NCBI GenBank assembly: GCA_937911885.1
Contig: CALDPW010000187.1
Location: forward strand, 1 to 5,441
Direction: 5' to 3'
Source of the DNA: an uncultured Clostridia bacterium
GTDB lineage: Bacteria; Bacillota; Clostridia; Christensenellales; UBA1242
Length of the DNA stretch: 5,441 bases
Part shown: positions 1 to 5,441 of the stretch, in pieces
Layout: each line of letters begins with the position of its first letter
Position numbering within the stretch: position 1 is the stretch's first letter
Program-made: the position numbers and the translations under genes
Notes under the pieces: generated by a model
Told to the model about the DNA's origin: nothing
Seen by the model: only the letters and a program-made list of their open reading frames with translations
The model's database searches: none

Positions 1-1
1 A

Positions 2-241
2 TTCAAAATCATCCGTCCCAAGGGTGGCGGCGGCACCTCCTTTGACATCATCTTTGACTACGTACAGGAGCAGATGATGGACGAACCGCCGGTAAGCATC
101 ATCATCCTCACCGACGGCTACGCCCCTATCCCCGACGAATCCCGCGCCATGGGCATCCCGGTGCTGTGGATTATCAACAACGACGACGTGACCCCGGAAT
201 GGGGGAAAATCGCCAGAATTTTGCCCAAGGATGCACCATAA
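2..241 (+). CDS. VWA-like domain protein (DUF2201-type), C-terminal fragment
   Basis: This open frame enters from the left edge and gives 79 residues ending in TAA at 239-241; the start lies outside the window. The visible part looks like the end of a von Willebrand A-like fold: a glycine-rich GGGGTSF turn, an amphipathic helix (FDIIFDYVQEQM), a hydrophobic strand running into LTDG with its conserved Asp, then a PVLWIINN strand and a terminal EWGKIARI segment. This pattern is typical of the VWA-like proteins of Firmicutes that carry an N-terminal metallopeptidase-like domain (DUF2201 families). They often sit beside a MoxR-type AAA ATPase, and their cellular role is poorly defined. GC content is about 56%, with C- or G-ending codons, quite unlike everything downstream. 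I infer that it comes from a different genome and is joined artificially to the next gene. The family call rests on motif recall only. Confidence 0.72.
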   Translation, partial: FKIIRPKGGGGTSFDIIFDYVQEQMMDEPPVSIIILTDGYAPIPDESRAMGIPVLWIINNDDVTPEWGKIARILPKDAP

Positions 242-1966
242 ACGGTACATCATTTTTCGTATAATTGGCTTGTAAACGAACTTAAAAACAACAATGCACT
301 TGATTTTGATGATTTATTAATTAAAACATTGGAATTGTTTAAAACCTGTCCAAATGTTTTAGAACATTATCAAAATAGGTTTAAATATATTCATATTGAT
401 GAGTTTCAGGATACAAACCTTGTGCAATATAAAATAGCAAAATATTTGGCCTATAAACATAAAAATATATTTGTTGTTGGTGACGAAGATCAATGTATTT
501 ATGGTTGGCGTGGTGCTAACATTGAAAATATTGTTTCGTTTAGAACCGATTTTGAAAATGTTAAATGTTATAAATTAGAGCAAAACTATCGTTCAACAAA
601 AAATATTCTTAATATTGCTAACAAACTTATTGAAAACAATACTTCTCGCATCGAAAAGGTGTTGTGGACGCAAAATGAGGATGGAGAAAAGCCTATTTTG
701 CATGCTGCATTTGATGAAACAAAAGAAGCAGATTATGTTGCAGGTGTTGCATATAATTTAATTAATAGAGGTGTTGAACCAAATAAAATATCGATATTGT
801 TTAGATTAAGCGCTCTAAGCCGCATAATGGAAGAAAAACTGCTTTCATATAATATTCCATATGTTATGACGGGTATTTTCAAATTTTTTGAACGTGCCGA
901 AGTTAAAAATGTTTTAGCCTATTTAAGGCTTTTAGTTAACGAAAGAGATAATGAAAGTGTTAAACGAATTATAAATTTTCCTAAACGCGGAATTGGTAAT
1001 GCAAGTATTGATAAAATTGAGCAAATGGCATTAAATAATGGTGTTAGCATGCTTGAAGTTGTTAAAGACTATGAAAATTACGATTTGCCAAAAACTTTGT
1101 GTGAAAAACTATCTTCGTTAAAAAATGTTTTTGAAGATGTTGATTTTGATCAGTCTATTTCTACTTTATGTGAAGATATTATCGAAAAGGCAAATATAAA
1201 AAATGCATACAATAAGTTTGATAATGATGATGCAGATAGATTACTAAATATTGACCAATTAATTCAATCAATCAAAAGCTATGAAAAATTAAATCCTGGT
1301 GCTGAGCTTAGTGACTATTTGGAAAGCATAACATTAACAAATAGTATTGACGAAGCTGAAGATGATACCAAAGCTATTTCGGTGAGCACAATTCATGCTG
1401 CAAAAGGTTTGGAGTTTGACTATGTGTTTATTATTGGGGCAGAAGAAGGATTGTTCCCAGTTAGCAGATGTAATGATGATATTTTAGAATTAGAAGAAGA
1501 ACGTAGATTAATGTATGTTGCAATAACACGTGCTCGAAAACAAGTTTATTTAACTTATGCAAAATCAAGATTTTTATATGGTGATCGCAAGCCTACATTA
1601 ATTAGTAGATTTATTGATGAAATGAATTTAGTGCCAAAAATGCCAAACGAAACAAACTGGTTTAGACCTGAAAAAGAAATGTATGATTATAAACCAAAAG
1701 TGCATAATTATACACAATCAACAACTGAAAATGTATCAACAAATCTGCAAGATTTAATGGTTAAAAAATTAAGTTCACAAAAAAATAAATTTGCAGATTA
1801 TACCGTTGGAACTCAAGTTTTACATCCAAAATTTGGTGTTGGTGTAATAACTGTTTCTGATGTTGCAGGTCAAAATCCAAGCGTTAGTGTTTCATTTAAT
1901 GGATTTGGTGGTAAAACATTATCATTAAATTTTGCACCGCTACAAATATTAAAAAAGAAGGAATAA
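242..1966 (+). CDS. pcrA: ATP-dependent DNA helicase PcrA/UvrD, 5'-truncated
   Basis: This is an SF1A 3'-5' DNA helicase acting in repair, rolling-circle replication and removal of RNA polymerase or RecA from DNA. The frame is open from 242, but recognisable homology starts near 275 with VNELKNNNALDFDDLL. The first usable start codon is TTG at 329, inside that conserved region, so it is not a genuine start. Numbered from 329, the protein shows Walker B DEFQDTN (24-30), motif III GDEDQCIYGWRGA (51-63), motif IV QNYRST (85-90), the 2B region, motif V TIHAAKGLEFDYVF (354-367) and motif VI YVAITRAR (396-403). A C-terminal Tudor-like domain (about 491-541, VGTQVLHPKFGVGV to FAPLQIL) is typical of PcrA, where it contacts RNA polymerase. 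About 180-190 N-terminal residues, including the Q motif and Walker A lysine, are missing, so this copy could not be an active ATPase as written. ligA follows, as in Bacillus pcrA-ligA. The truncation coincides with the composition jump and probably reflects a contig join. Confidence 0.93.
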   Translation, partial: TVHHFSYNWLVNELKNNNALDFDDLLIKTLELFKTCPNVLEHYQNRFKYIHIDEFQDTNLVQYKIAKYLAYKHKNIFVVGDEDQCIYGWRGANIENIVSFRTDFENVKCYKLEQNYRSTKNILNIANKLIENNTSRIEKVLWTQNEDGEKPILHAAFDETKEADYVAGVAYNLINRGVEPNKISILFRLSALSRIMEEKLLSYNIPYVMTGIFKFFERAEVKNVLAYLRLLVNERDNESVKRIINFPKRGIGNASIDKIEQMALNNGVSMLEVVKDYENYDLPKTLCEKLSSLKNVFEDVDFDQSISTLCEDIIEKANIKNAYNKFDNDDADRLLNIDQLIQSIKSYEKLNPGAELSDYLESITLTNSIDEAEDDTKAISVSTIHAAKGLEFDYVFIIGAEEGLFPVSRCNDDILELEEERRLMYVAITRARKQVYLTYAKSRFLYGDRKPTLISRFIDEMNLVPKMPNETNWFRPEKEMYDYKPKVHNYTQSTTENVSTNLQDLMVKKLSSQKNKFADYTVGTQVLHPKFGVGVITVSDVAGQNPSVSVSFNGFGGKTLSLNFAPLQILKKKE

Positions 1967-2154
1967 TTTTATTATTATTGCTATTAAAATAATTTTATAA
2001 TATTTTATTTTAACAAATTTTTTAAGTTTTAAATTAAAATTTATATTATTTTTTTATGATGATAAAATTAGAATGTATTTTAATTAGTAAAATAAAAATA
2101 AATTTAAATTAATTTAATGTTATTTATTTATAACAAAAAATAATAAGTAAATAT
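1967..2154. other. extremely AT-rich intergenic spacer between pcrA and ligA
   Basis: By hand count only about 12 of 188 bases are G or C (about 6%). There is no open frame of note. A G/C-free 9-bp inverted repeat (TTAAAATAA at 1984-1992 with TTATTTTAA at 2005-2013) precedes a T run at 2017-2022 and might be a very weak terminator, but such repeats arise easily by chance at this composition. The spacer presumably holds the ligA promoter, but I could not pick a convincing -35/-10 pair. Confidence 0.6.
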
Positions 2155-2172
2155 ATGCATAAATATGTATTT

Positions 2173-2178
2173 GGGTGG
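2173..2178 (+). promoter_or_regulatory. weak ribosome binding site choosing the ligA start at 2182
   Basis: GGGTGG sits three bases before ATG 2182 and can pair only partly with the anti-Shine-Dalgarno sequence, and it is very close to the start. The alternative ATG at 2155 is preceded by AT-only sequence with no purine-rich G motif. This favours the shorter protein together with family length, but either start is possible. Confidence 0.4.
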
Positions 2179-2181
2179 TTT

Positions 2182-4137
2182 ATGGATAAAATTGCTAGAA
2201 TAAAGGAATTGATTCAAATAATTAACAAACATAATTATAACTATTATGTGCTAGATAATCCCACAATAGCAGATAGGGAGTATGATAAAATTTATGATGA
2301 ATTGGTTAATTTAGAAAAAGAAACAGGTGTTGTTTTCCCTGATAGTCCAACTAAAAAAGTTGGTGACGTTGTTTTAGAGGGGTTTAAAAAACACACTCAT
2401 ATTTCACGTTTATATAGTTTGGATAAGTGTAATACTTACGAAGAATTATTTGAGTGGATTAACTCACTAGAAAACACCTATGGAGAGCAACAATATACAC
2501 TAGAATACAAATTTGATGGATTGCAAATGACCATTACTTACGAAAATGGGAAATTAGTTAACGCTGCAACTCGTGGTAATGGATTTGTTGGTGAAGATGT
2601 TACTCAGCAAGTTTTAACCATTAAAAGTGTTCCATTATATATTAATTTTAAGGGCAAAGTTGTTGTTCAGGGTGAGGCAATGATGCGTTTATCTGTTTTA
2701 GAAGAATATAACAAAACCTCACAAGAACCACTAAAAAATGCTCGAAATGCGGCAGCTGGTGCAATTAGAAATTTAAATCCAAAAGTAACAGGAAGTCGCA
2801 ATTTGGATATGTTCTTTTATGGCATACCATATATTGAAAACAAAACTTTTAATACACACGAAGAACTTATTGCCTTTTTAAAAGAAAATGGTTTTCCTGT
2901 TTATGACTATTTTAAGGTTTTAAATGGCTTTGAAGAGTTAAAGAAAAACATTGAACAAATTGATGTTTCTAAAAAAGATTTAGATATTTTAATCGATGGT
3001 GCTGTTGTTAAAGTTAACAATGTTAAATTGCGTAGCGAAATTGGTTATACATCAAAATTTCCTAAGTGGGCTGTTGCTTTTAAGTTTGAGGCACAAGAAC
3101 TTACAACAACATTAAACGAAGTTGTTTGGCAGGTTGGTAGAACAGGAAAATTAACACCAATTGGTATTGTTGATCCTATTGAACTATCAGGTGCAACAGT
3201 TAAACGTGCAACTTTAAATAATTATGGCGATATTTTGCGTAAACAAGTTATGTTAAACTCAACAGTGTTTGTTCGTCGTAGTAACGAGGTTATTCCCGAA
3301 ATTTTAAAGGTGGCTGAATATGGCCCAAATGCAGAGGAAATAAAAAAACCTACTCTATGTCCTTCTTGTGGACATATGCTTGTTGAAGATGGTGCTAATT
3401 TGTTTTGTCCAAACACTATTAATTGTGCTGAACAAATTGAAGATAGAATAACTCATTATTGTTCACGTAATGCTATGAATATTGAGGGAATTAGCGAAAA
3501 AACAGTTGCATTGTTTAGGACTGAACTTGGTGTTAAAACCGTTGCAGATTTATATAATTTAACAGCAGCAGATTTAATGAAACTTGATAGTTTTAAAGAA
3601 AAAAAGAGCAACAACATTATTTCTAGTTTGCATGCTAGCAAAAATCCTAAATTTTCTAATTTTATTTATGCCTTAGGAATTTTGGGTGTTGGCGAAAAAA
3701 CTGCCAAGGATTTAGCAAAACATTTTGGAAACTTGCAAAACCTAAAAAATGCAACAATTGAAGAGCTTGTTGTTGTTAAAGATGTTGGGGAAGTAATTGC
3801 AAAAAATATTTATAATTTTTTCAATAATTCTACCCAATTGGCATTGCTTGATGAATTGCTTAATAATGGAATTAATATAAATTATGAGCAAAACAAAATT
3901 ACAGAAAATGAGACTTTTTCAAATAAAATCATAGTTTTAACAGGTGATTTGCAAAATTATAAACGAAATCAACTTACCGAAATTTTAGAAGGTTTTGGTG
4001 CAAAAGTAACCAGTTCGGTTAGCGCAAAAACCGATTTAGTTATTGTTGGTGACAACCCTGGTAGTAAATTTGCAAAAGCTAAAAGTTTGGGAGTTAAAAT
4101 TATGTATGAGGATGAACTACTTAAAAACCTTAAATAA
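2182..4137 (+). CDS. ligA: NAD-dependent DNA ligase LigA
   Basis: This enzyme seals nicks in duplex DNA using NAD+, in replication and repair. An in-frame ATG at 2155 would give 660 residues. I prefer ATG 2182 (651 residues) because the family normally begins close to the MDKIARIKELI helix and a weak GGGTGG lies just upstream, whereas 2155 has no Shine-Dalgarno. Numbered from 2182, domain Ia has the NAD-binding HNYNYYVLDNPTIADREYD (about 17-35). The adenylation motif KFDG places the catalytic lysine at K110. The region also has NARNAAAGAIRNL and DGAVVKV. The OB fold includes WQVGRTGKLTPIG and RRSNEVIPEI. A four-cysteine zinc site follows (C393, C396, C409, C415), then helix-hairpin-helix repeats (about 430-560) and a C-terminal BRCT domain (about 578-651). 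All expected parts are present and the length is close to that of E. coli LigA (671). The gene appears intact and essential. It follows pcrA after an AT-rich spacer of over 200 bases. Confidence 0.97.
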   Translation: MDKIARIKELIQIINKHNYNYYVLDNPTIADREYDKIYDELVNLEKETGVVFPDSPTKKVGDVVLEGFKKHTHISRLYSLDKCNTYEELFEWINSLENTYGEQQYTLEYKFDGLQMTITYENGKLVNAATRGNGFVGEDVTQQVLTIKSVPLYINFKGKVVVQGEAMMRLSVLEEYNKTSQEPLKNARNAAAGAIRNLNPKVTGSRNLDMFFYGIPYIENKTFNTHEELIAFLKENGFPVYDYFKVLNGFEELKKNIEQIDVSKKDLDILIDGAVVKVNNVKLRSEIGYTSKFPKWAVAFKFEAQELTTTLNEVVWQVGRTGKLTPIGIVDPIELSGATVKRATLNNYGDILRKQVMLNSTVFVRRSNEVIPEILKVAEYGPNAEEIKKPTLCPSCGHMLVEDGANLFCPNTINCAEQIEDRITHYCSRNAMNIEGISEKTVALFRTELGVKTVADLYNLTAADLMKLDSFKEKKSNNIISSLHASKNPKFSNFIYALGILGVGEKTAKDLAKHFGNLQNLKNATIEELVVVKDVGEVIAKNIYNFFNNSTQLALLDELLNNGININYEQNKITENETFSNKIIVLTGDLQNYKRNQLTEILEGFGAKVTSSVSAKTDLVIVGDNPGSKFAKAKSLGVKIMYEDELLKNLK

Positions 4138-4165
4138 TTACTATTATTTATATAATAAATTATAC

Positions 4166-4194
4166 TTGATAAAATAATTTTTTGTTGTTATAAT
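4166..4194 (+). promoter_or_regulatory. sigma70/sigmaA-type promoter for rpoZ
   Basis: The -35 box TTGATA (4166-4171, one mismatch from consensus) and a perfect TATAAT -10 box (4189-4194) are separated by exactly 17 bases. The -10 ends 33 bases before the rpoZ start. The promoter lies in the ligA-rpoZ gap, so rpoZ, and possibly priA behind it, can be transcribed independently of ligA. This was seen directly in the sequence and not tested. The AT-rich background raises the chance of TATAAT-like matches, but the paired boxes with ideal spacing are persuasive. Confidence 0.7.
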
Positions 4195-4212
4195 AAACAA
4201 GTAAATTGATTT

Positions 4213-4220
4213 AAAGGAGT
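4213..4220 (+). promoter_or_regulatory. strong Shine-Dalgarno site of rpoZ
   Basis: AAAGGAGT is close to a full match to the anti-Shine-Dalgarno sequence, and its GGAG ends 8 bases before the rpoZ ATG at 4228. It fixes the start codon and is the best ribosome site in the window. Confidence 0.85.
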
Positions 4221-4227
4221 AATAACC

Positions 4228-4413
4228 ATGTTATTAGAACCACCTATTGATACACTTGTTAAAAAAGTAGGAAATCCATACAAACTTGCTGTTGTAGTTA
4301 GCAAGCGCGCAAAATTGTTACAACAAACTTTAACTGTTGAACAAAAAGAAGAAAGTCCAGAAGTTAGCCGCGCCGTTAAAGAAGTTTTTGATGGCGAAAT
4401 AATTGGAAAATAA
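4228..4413 (+). CDS. rpoZ: DNA-directed RNA polymerase subunit omega
   Basis: This 61-residue protein has the layout of the omega subunit, which wraps the C-terminal tail of beta-prime and aids assembly and stability of RNA polymerase in the cytoplasm. It opens with the Firmicutes-type MLLEPPIDTLVKKVGNPYKL. The conserved helix VVVSKRAKLLQQ follows (about 22-33), and a short C-terminal helix with SRAVKEVFDGEI (about 47-58) matches the family's ending. The length is near that of the Bacillus homologue (about 67). The start is supported by the strong ribosome site. It has its own promoter, and a hairpin overlaps its stop codon. priA starts 57 bases downstream; in many Firmicutes the order is gmk-rpoZ-coaBC-priA, so a coaBC gene is absent from between them here. 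No other assignment fits as well. Confidence 0.9.
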   Translation: MLLEPPIDTLVKKVGNPYKLAVVVSKRAKLLQQTLTVEQKEESPEVSRAVKEVFDGEIIGK

Positions 4414-4449
4414 AAATTCTATTGCTTGCTTTTTGCAATAGAATTTTTT
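4412..4449 (+). terminator. hairpin with T-run overlapping the rpoZ stop codon
   Basis: A perfect 14-bp inverted repeat pairs AAAAATTCTATTGC (4412-4425) with GCAATAGAATTTTT (4435-4448) around a 9-base loop, with a T run at 4444-4449. It begins on the last two bases of the rpoZ TAA. It has the shape of an intrinsic terminator, but the stem has only three G-C pairs and the T run lies largely inside the 3' arm. It may act as an attenuating, partial terminator between rpoZ and priA, or as a 3' mRNA stabiliser. Confidence 0.65.
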
Positions 4450-4456
4450 GTATTTT

Positions 4457-4463
4457 AAAAGGA
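4457..4463 (+). promoter_or_regulatory. Shine-Dalgarno site of priA
   Basis: AAAAGGA ends 6 bases before ATG 4470, just past the rpoZ hairpin. It supports that start, which also matches the usual PriA N-terminus (AEVIVDV). Confidence 0.75.
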
Positions 4464-4835
4464 ATTTAAATGATTGCCGAAGTTATTGTAGATGTTTTAA
4501 CCAGCTCTTTAGATAAAATATTTGATTATATTGTGCCCGATAACCTAAATGTTCAAGTAGGTTATAGGGTTTTGTTACCTTTTGGCAATCGCAACATTGA
4601 AGGATATGTAATAAAATTAAAACAAACATCCTCAGTTGATCAAGACAAATTAAAACCAATAGTAAAATTATTAGATGATAGTCCATTAATTTTGCCTGAG
4701 CTTGTTGACCTTGTTTTTTATATGAAACAAACATTTAATTTGCGTATGGTAGATGTTATTAGACTAGTTTTGCCTAGCCAAATACGCAGTGGCAAAATAA
4801 ATGAAAAACTTAAACAATATGTTGTTTTTAACGAA

Positions 4836-4925
4836 GAAAAAATTGGTGAATTAATTGATGCCGGTGTAGATGGTTTTAGATTGAACTTTAGCCATGGTAC
4901 ACATGAAGAACATAAAAAAATGTAT
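4836..4925 (+). other. pyruvate kinase N-terminal fragment inside the chimeric frame
   Basis: Roughly codons 123-152 of the preceding frame encode IGELIDAGVDGFRLNFSHGT and a following EEHKK stretch. In pyruvate kinase this segment lies near residues 20-50, and the R, N and S of RLNFSHG help bind phosphate and the potassium ion. Neither the upstream TKI-TLGP strand nor the downstream LDTKGPEIR segment is present, so only about 30 codons remain. Both limits are approximate because the joins are not sharp. Confidence 0.7.
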
Positions 4926-4937
4926 AATAAATACATT
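4919..4937. repeat. 7-bp inverted repeat at the presumed join before ispE
   Basis: AATGTAT (4919-4925) and ATACATT (4931-4937) are perfect reverse complements around the 5-base spacer AATAA. The repeat falls where pyruvate kinase similarity fades and the ispE leader begins. It may be chance in AT-rich DNA, or short complementary sequence that promoted a join. Confidence 0.45.
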
Positions 4938-4943
4938 AAAGGA
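4938..4943 (+). promoter_or_regulatory. Shine-Dalgarno site of ispE
   Basis: AAAGGA ends 6 bases before ATG 4950 and directly abuts the TGA stop of the chimeric priA frame. It supports ATG 4950 as the native ispE start and suggests that this leader belongs to the ispE genome. Confidence 0.75.
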
Positions 4944-4949
4944 TGAAGT

Positions 4950-5441
4950 ATGTTGTTAAAATCATACGCTAAAATAAATTTAGCATTAAATATAACCGGT
5001 ACTAGAGATGATGGTTATCATTTATTAGATATGGTAATGTTACCAATCGAATTACACGATACTATCGATATCGAATTTTTAGGTGACGGTGATGATACAT
5101 ACATCACATGTGATAAGGTTGAACTATCTGAATCAACCCAATATAACATCTGTGCTAAAGTTGTTAAAGTTTTAAGACAAAGATATGGTTTTAATAAATC
5201 ACTTCAAATTAATATCCACAAAGAAATACCTATATCTGCTGGTATGGGTGGTGGATCAAGTAATGCCGCAACAGTATTAAAATATCTTGTTCAAGCCACT
5301 AAAATTAAAATTTCAAAAGAAGAATTAATGTCATTAGCGCTTGAATTTGGGGCTGATGTTCCTTTCTTTATTGAAAACAAACCATCAAGAATAAGTGGTA
5401 TAGGTGAAGAAATAAAACATTTCGATTTAAATAAGAAATTT
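4950..5441 (+). CDS. ispE: 4-diphosphocytidyl-2-C-methyl-D-erythritol kinase, 3' end beyond window
   Basis: IspE phosphorylates CDP-methylerythritol with ATP in the cytosolic MEP (non-mevalonate) route to isoprenoid precursors. 164 codons are visible with no stop before the right edge, about 57% of a typical 285-290 residue protein. The GHMP-kinase pattern is clear: SYAKINLALNITGTRDDGYH at 5-24, with the catalytic-type lysine K8; the ATP-binding glycine-rich loop PISAGMGGGSSNAA at 94-107; and FGADVPFF at 133-140, with the catalytic-type aspartate D136, followed by SGIGEEI. ATG 4950 has a good ribosome site and matches the usual N-terminus. Six of 17 isoleucines use ATC, against none of 11 in the adjoining PriA part, hinting at another source genome. 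The visible part looks functional; the C-terminal GHMP domain is not seen. Confidence 0.95.
   Translation, partial: MLLKSYAKINLALNITGTRDDGYHLLDMVMLPIELHDTIDIEFLGDGDDTYITCDKVELSESTQYNICAKVVKVLRQRYGFNKSLQINIHKEIPISAGMGGGSSNAATVLKYLVQATKIKISKEELMSLALEFGADVPFFIENKPSRISGIGEEIKHFDLNKKF

Larger units (their letters stand above)
4470..4946 (+). pseudogene. priA: PriA N-terminal fragment joined in frame to a pyruvate-kinase-like fragment
   Basis: Residues 1 to about 122 match the 3'-DNA-binding domain of the replication-restart helicase PriA: AEVIVDV at the start, DKIFDYIVP, a GYRVLLPFGNRNIEGYV beta segment, then the helical region up to LVLPSQIRSGKINEKL. PriA loads the replisome at stalled forks and is normally more than 700 residues, with a DEAH helicase core and zinc sites. 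All of that is missing here. From about residue 124 the frame continues as IGELIDAGVDGFRLNFSHG (K and H rich after it), which is the early N-terminal region of pyruvate kinase, including its RLNFSHG signature. The frame ends at TGA 4944-4946, giving 158 residues in all. I see no biological logic for such a fusion, and neither enzyme could work. The likely explanation is an assembly or amplification chimera; a real recombination scar is the alternative. The priA start is well supported. Confidence 0.82.

Noticed and set aside
2..1966. The VWA-like tail and PcrA share a reading frame and could be one fused protein
   Set aside because: A TAA at 239-241 separates them, the composition changes abruptly, and pcrA starts mid-domain. 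The shared frame is coincidence.
1984..2013. G/C-free inverted repeat as a pcrA terminator
   Set aside because: The 9-bp stem has no G-C pair and lies in about 6% GC DNA where such matches are expected by chance. It is noted only inside the spacer entry.
2155..2181. Nine-residue N-terminal extension of LigA from ATG 2155
   Set aside because: The extension is not expected in the family and has no ribosome site. ATG 2182 fits better, though this is not proven.
3222..3641. Short reverse-strand open frames inside ligA (3222-3416 and 3456-3641)
   Set aside because: They lie opposite the conserved OB-fold, zinc and helix-hairpin-helix coding sequence, resemble no family and lack ribosome sites.
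4923..4928. TATAAT upstream of ispE as a -10 promoter box
   Set aside because: No reasonable -35 box lies 16-18 bases upstream, the motif falls inside the inverted repeat at a suspected join, and TATAAT is common in AT-rich DNA.
4483..4936. Reverse-strand open frames opposite the priA fragment
   Set aside because: Low-complexity Leu/Ile/Cys-rich translations antisense to recognised coding sequence; no supporting signals.
4470..4946. A small stand-alone novel protein of 158 residues
   Set aside because: Both halves are recognisable fragments of large enzymes cut inside conserved domains, so a new functional protein is not the simplest reading.
1..5441. CRISPR array, tRNA or rRNA gene, transposon ends, defence or toxin-antitoxin system, recoded TGA
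   Set aside because: No regularly spaced repeats, cloverleaf-like segments, transposase motifs or defence domains were seen on either strand. Trp is encoded by TGG and TGA ends a frame, so there is no sign of an altered code.

Overview
The window carries ordinary bacterial housekeeping genes, but it does not read as one continuous chromosome. Bases 1-241 are about 56% GC and encode the tail of a VWA-like (DUF2201-type) protein. From roughly base 275 onward the sequence drops to about 25-30% GC and enters a PcrA/UvrD helicase gene in its middle, with no start, no Walker A region and no ribosome site. Near the other end, a PriA gene breaks off after about 122 codons. It continues in frame into about 30 codons that look like the N-terminal region of pyruvate kinase, stops, and is followed at once by the start of an ispE gene. 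The most economical reading is a metagenomic or amplified-genome contig with two or three chimeric joins; a real rearranged locus is less likely.

Layout, all on the + strand: (i) 2-241, 3' fragment of a VWA-like protein gene from a moderately GC-rich genome; (ii) about 275-1966, 5'-truncated pcrA; (iii) 1967-2181, extremely AT-rich spacer (about 6% GC up to base 2154); (iv) 2182-4137, complete ligA for NAD-dependent DNA ligase; (v) a near-consensus sigma70/sigmaA-type promoter, then rpoZ (4228-4413) for the RNA polymerase omega subunit; (vi) a 14-bp hairpin overlapping the rpoZ stop; (vii) the priA 5' part (4470 to about 4840) joined to a pyruvate-kinase-like piece, ending at 4946; (viii) ispE from 4950, running off the right edge.

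The central AT-rich block (pcrA-ligA-rpoZ-priA) is probably one low-GC Firmicutes/Bacillota-like genome, perhaps a host-associated uncultured lineage. pcrA next to ligA, and rpoZ close upstream of priA, are both familiar Firmicutes neighbourhoods. The proteins also carry Firmicutes-like features, such as a PcrA C-terminal Tudor-like domain. TGG encodes Trp and TGA serves as a stop, so the standard bacterial code fits. The block combines DNA repair (PcrA helicase, LigA nick sealing), transcription (omega, with PcrA as an RNA polymerase partner) and replication restart (PriA). The ispE piece (MEP isoprenoid pathway) has different isoleucine codon use and may come from another AT-rich genome.

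I found no CRISPR array, transposase, tRNA, rRNA or defence-type system, and nothing that I would call a previously undescribed system.
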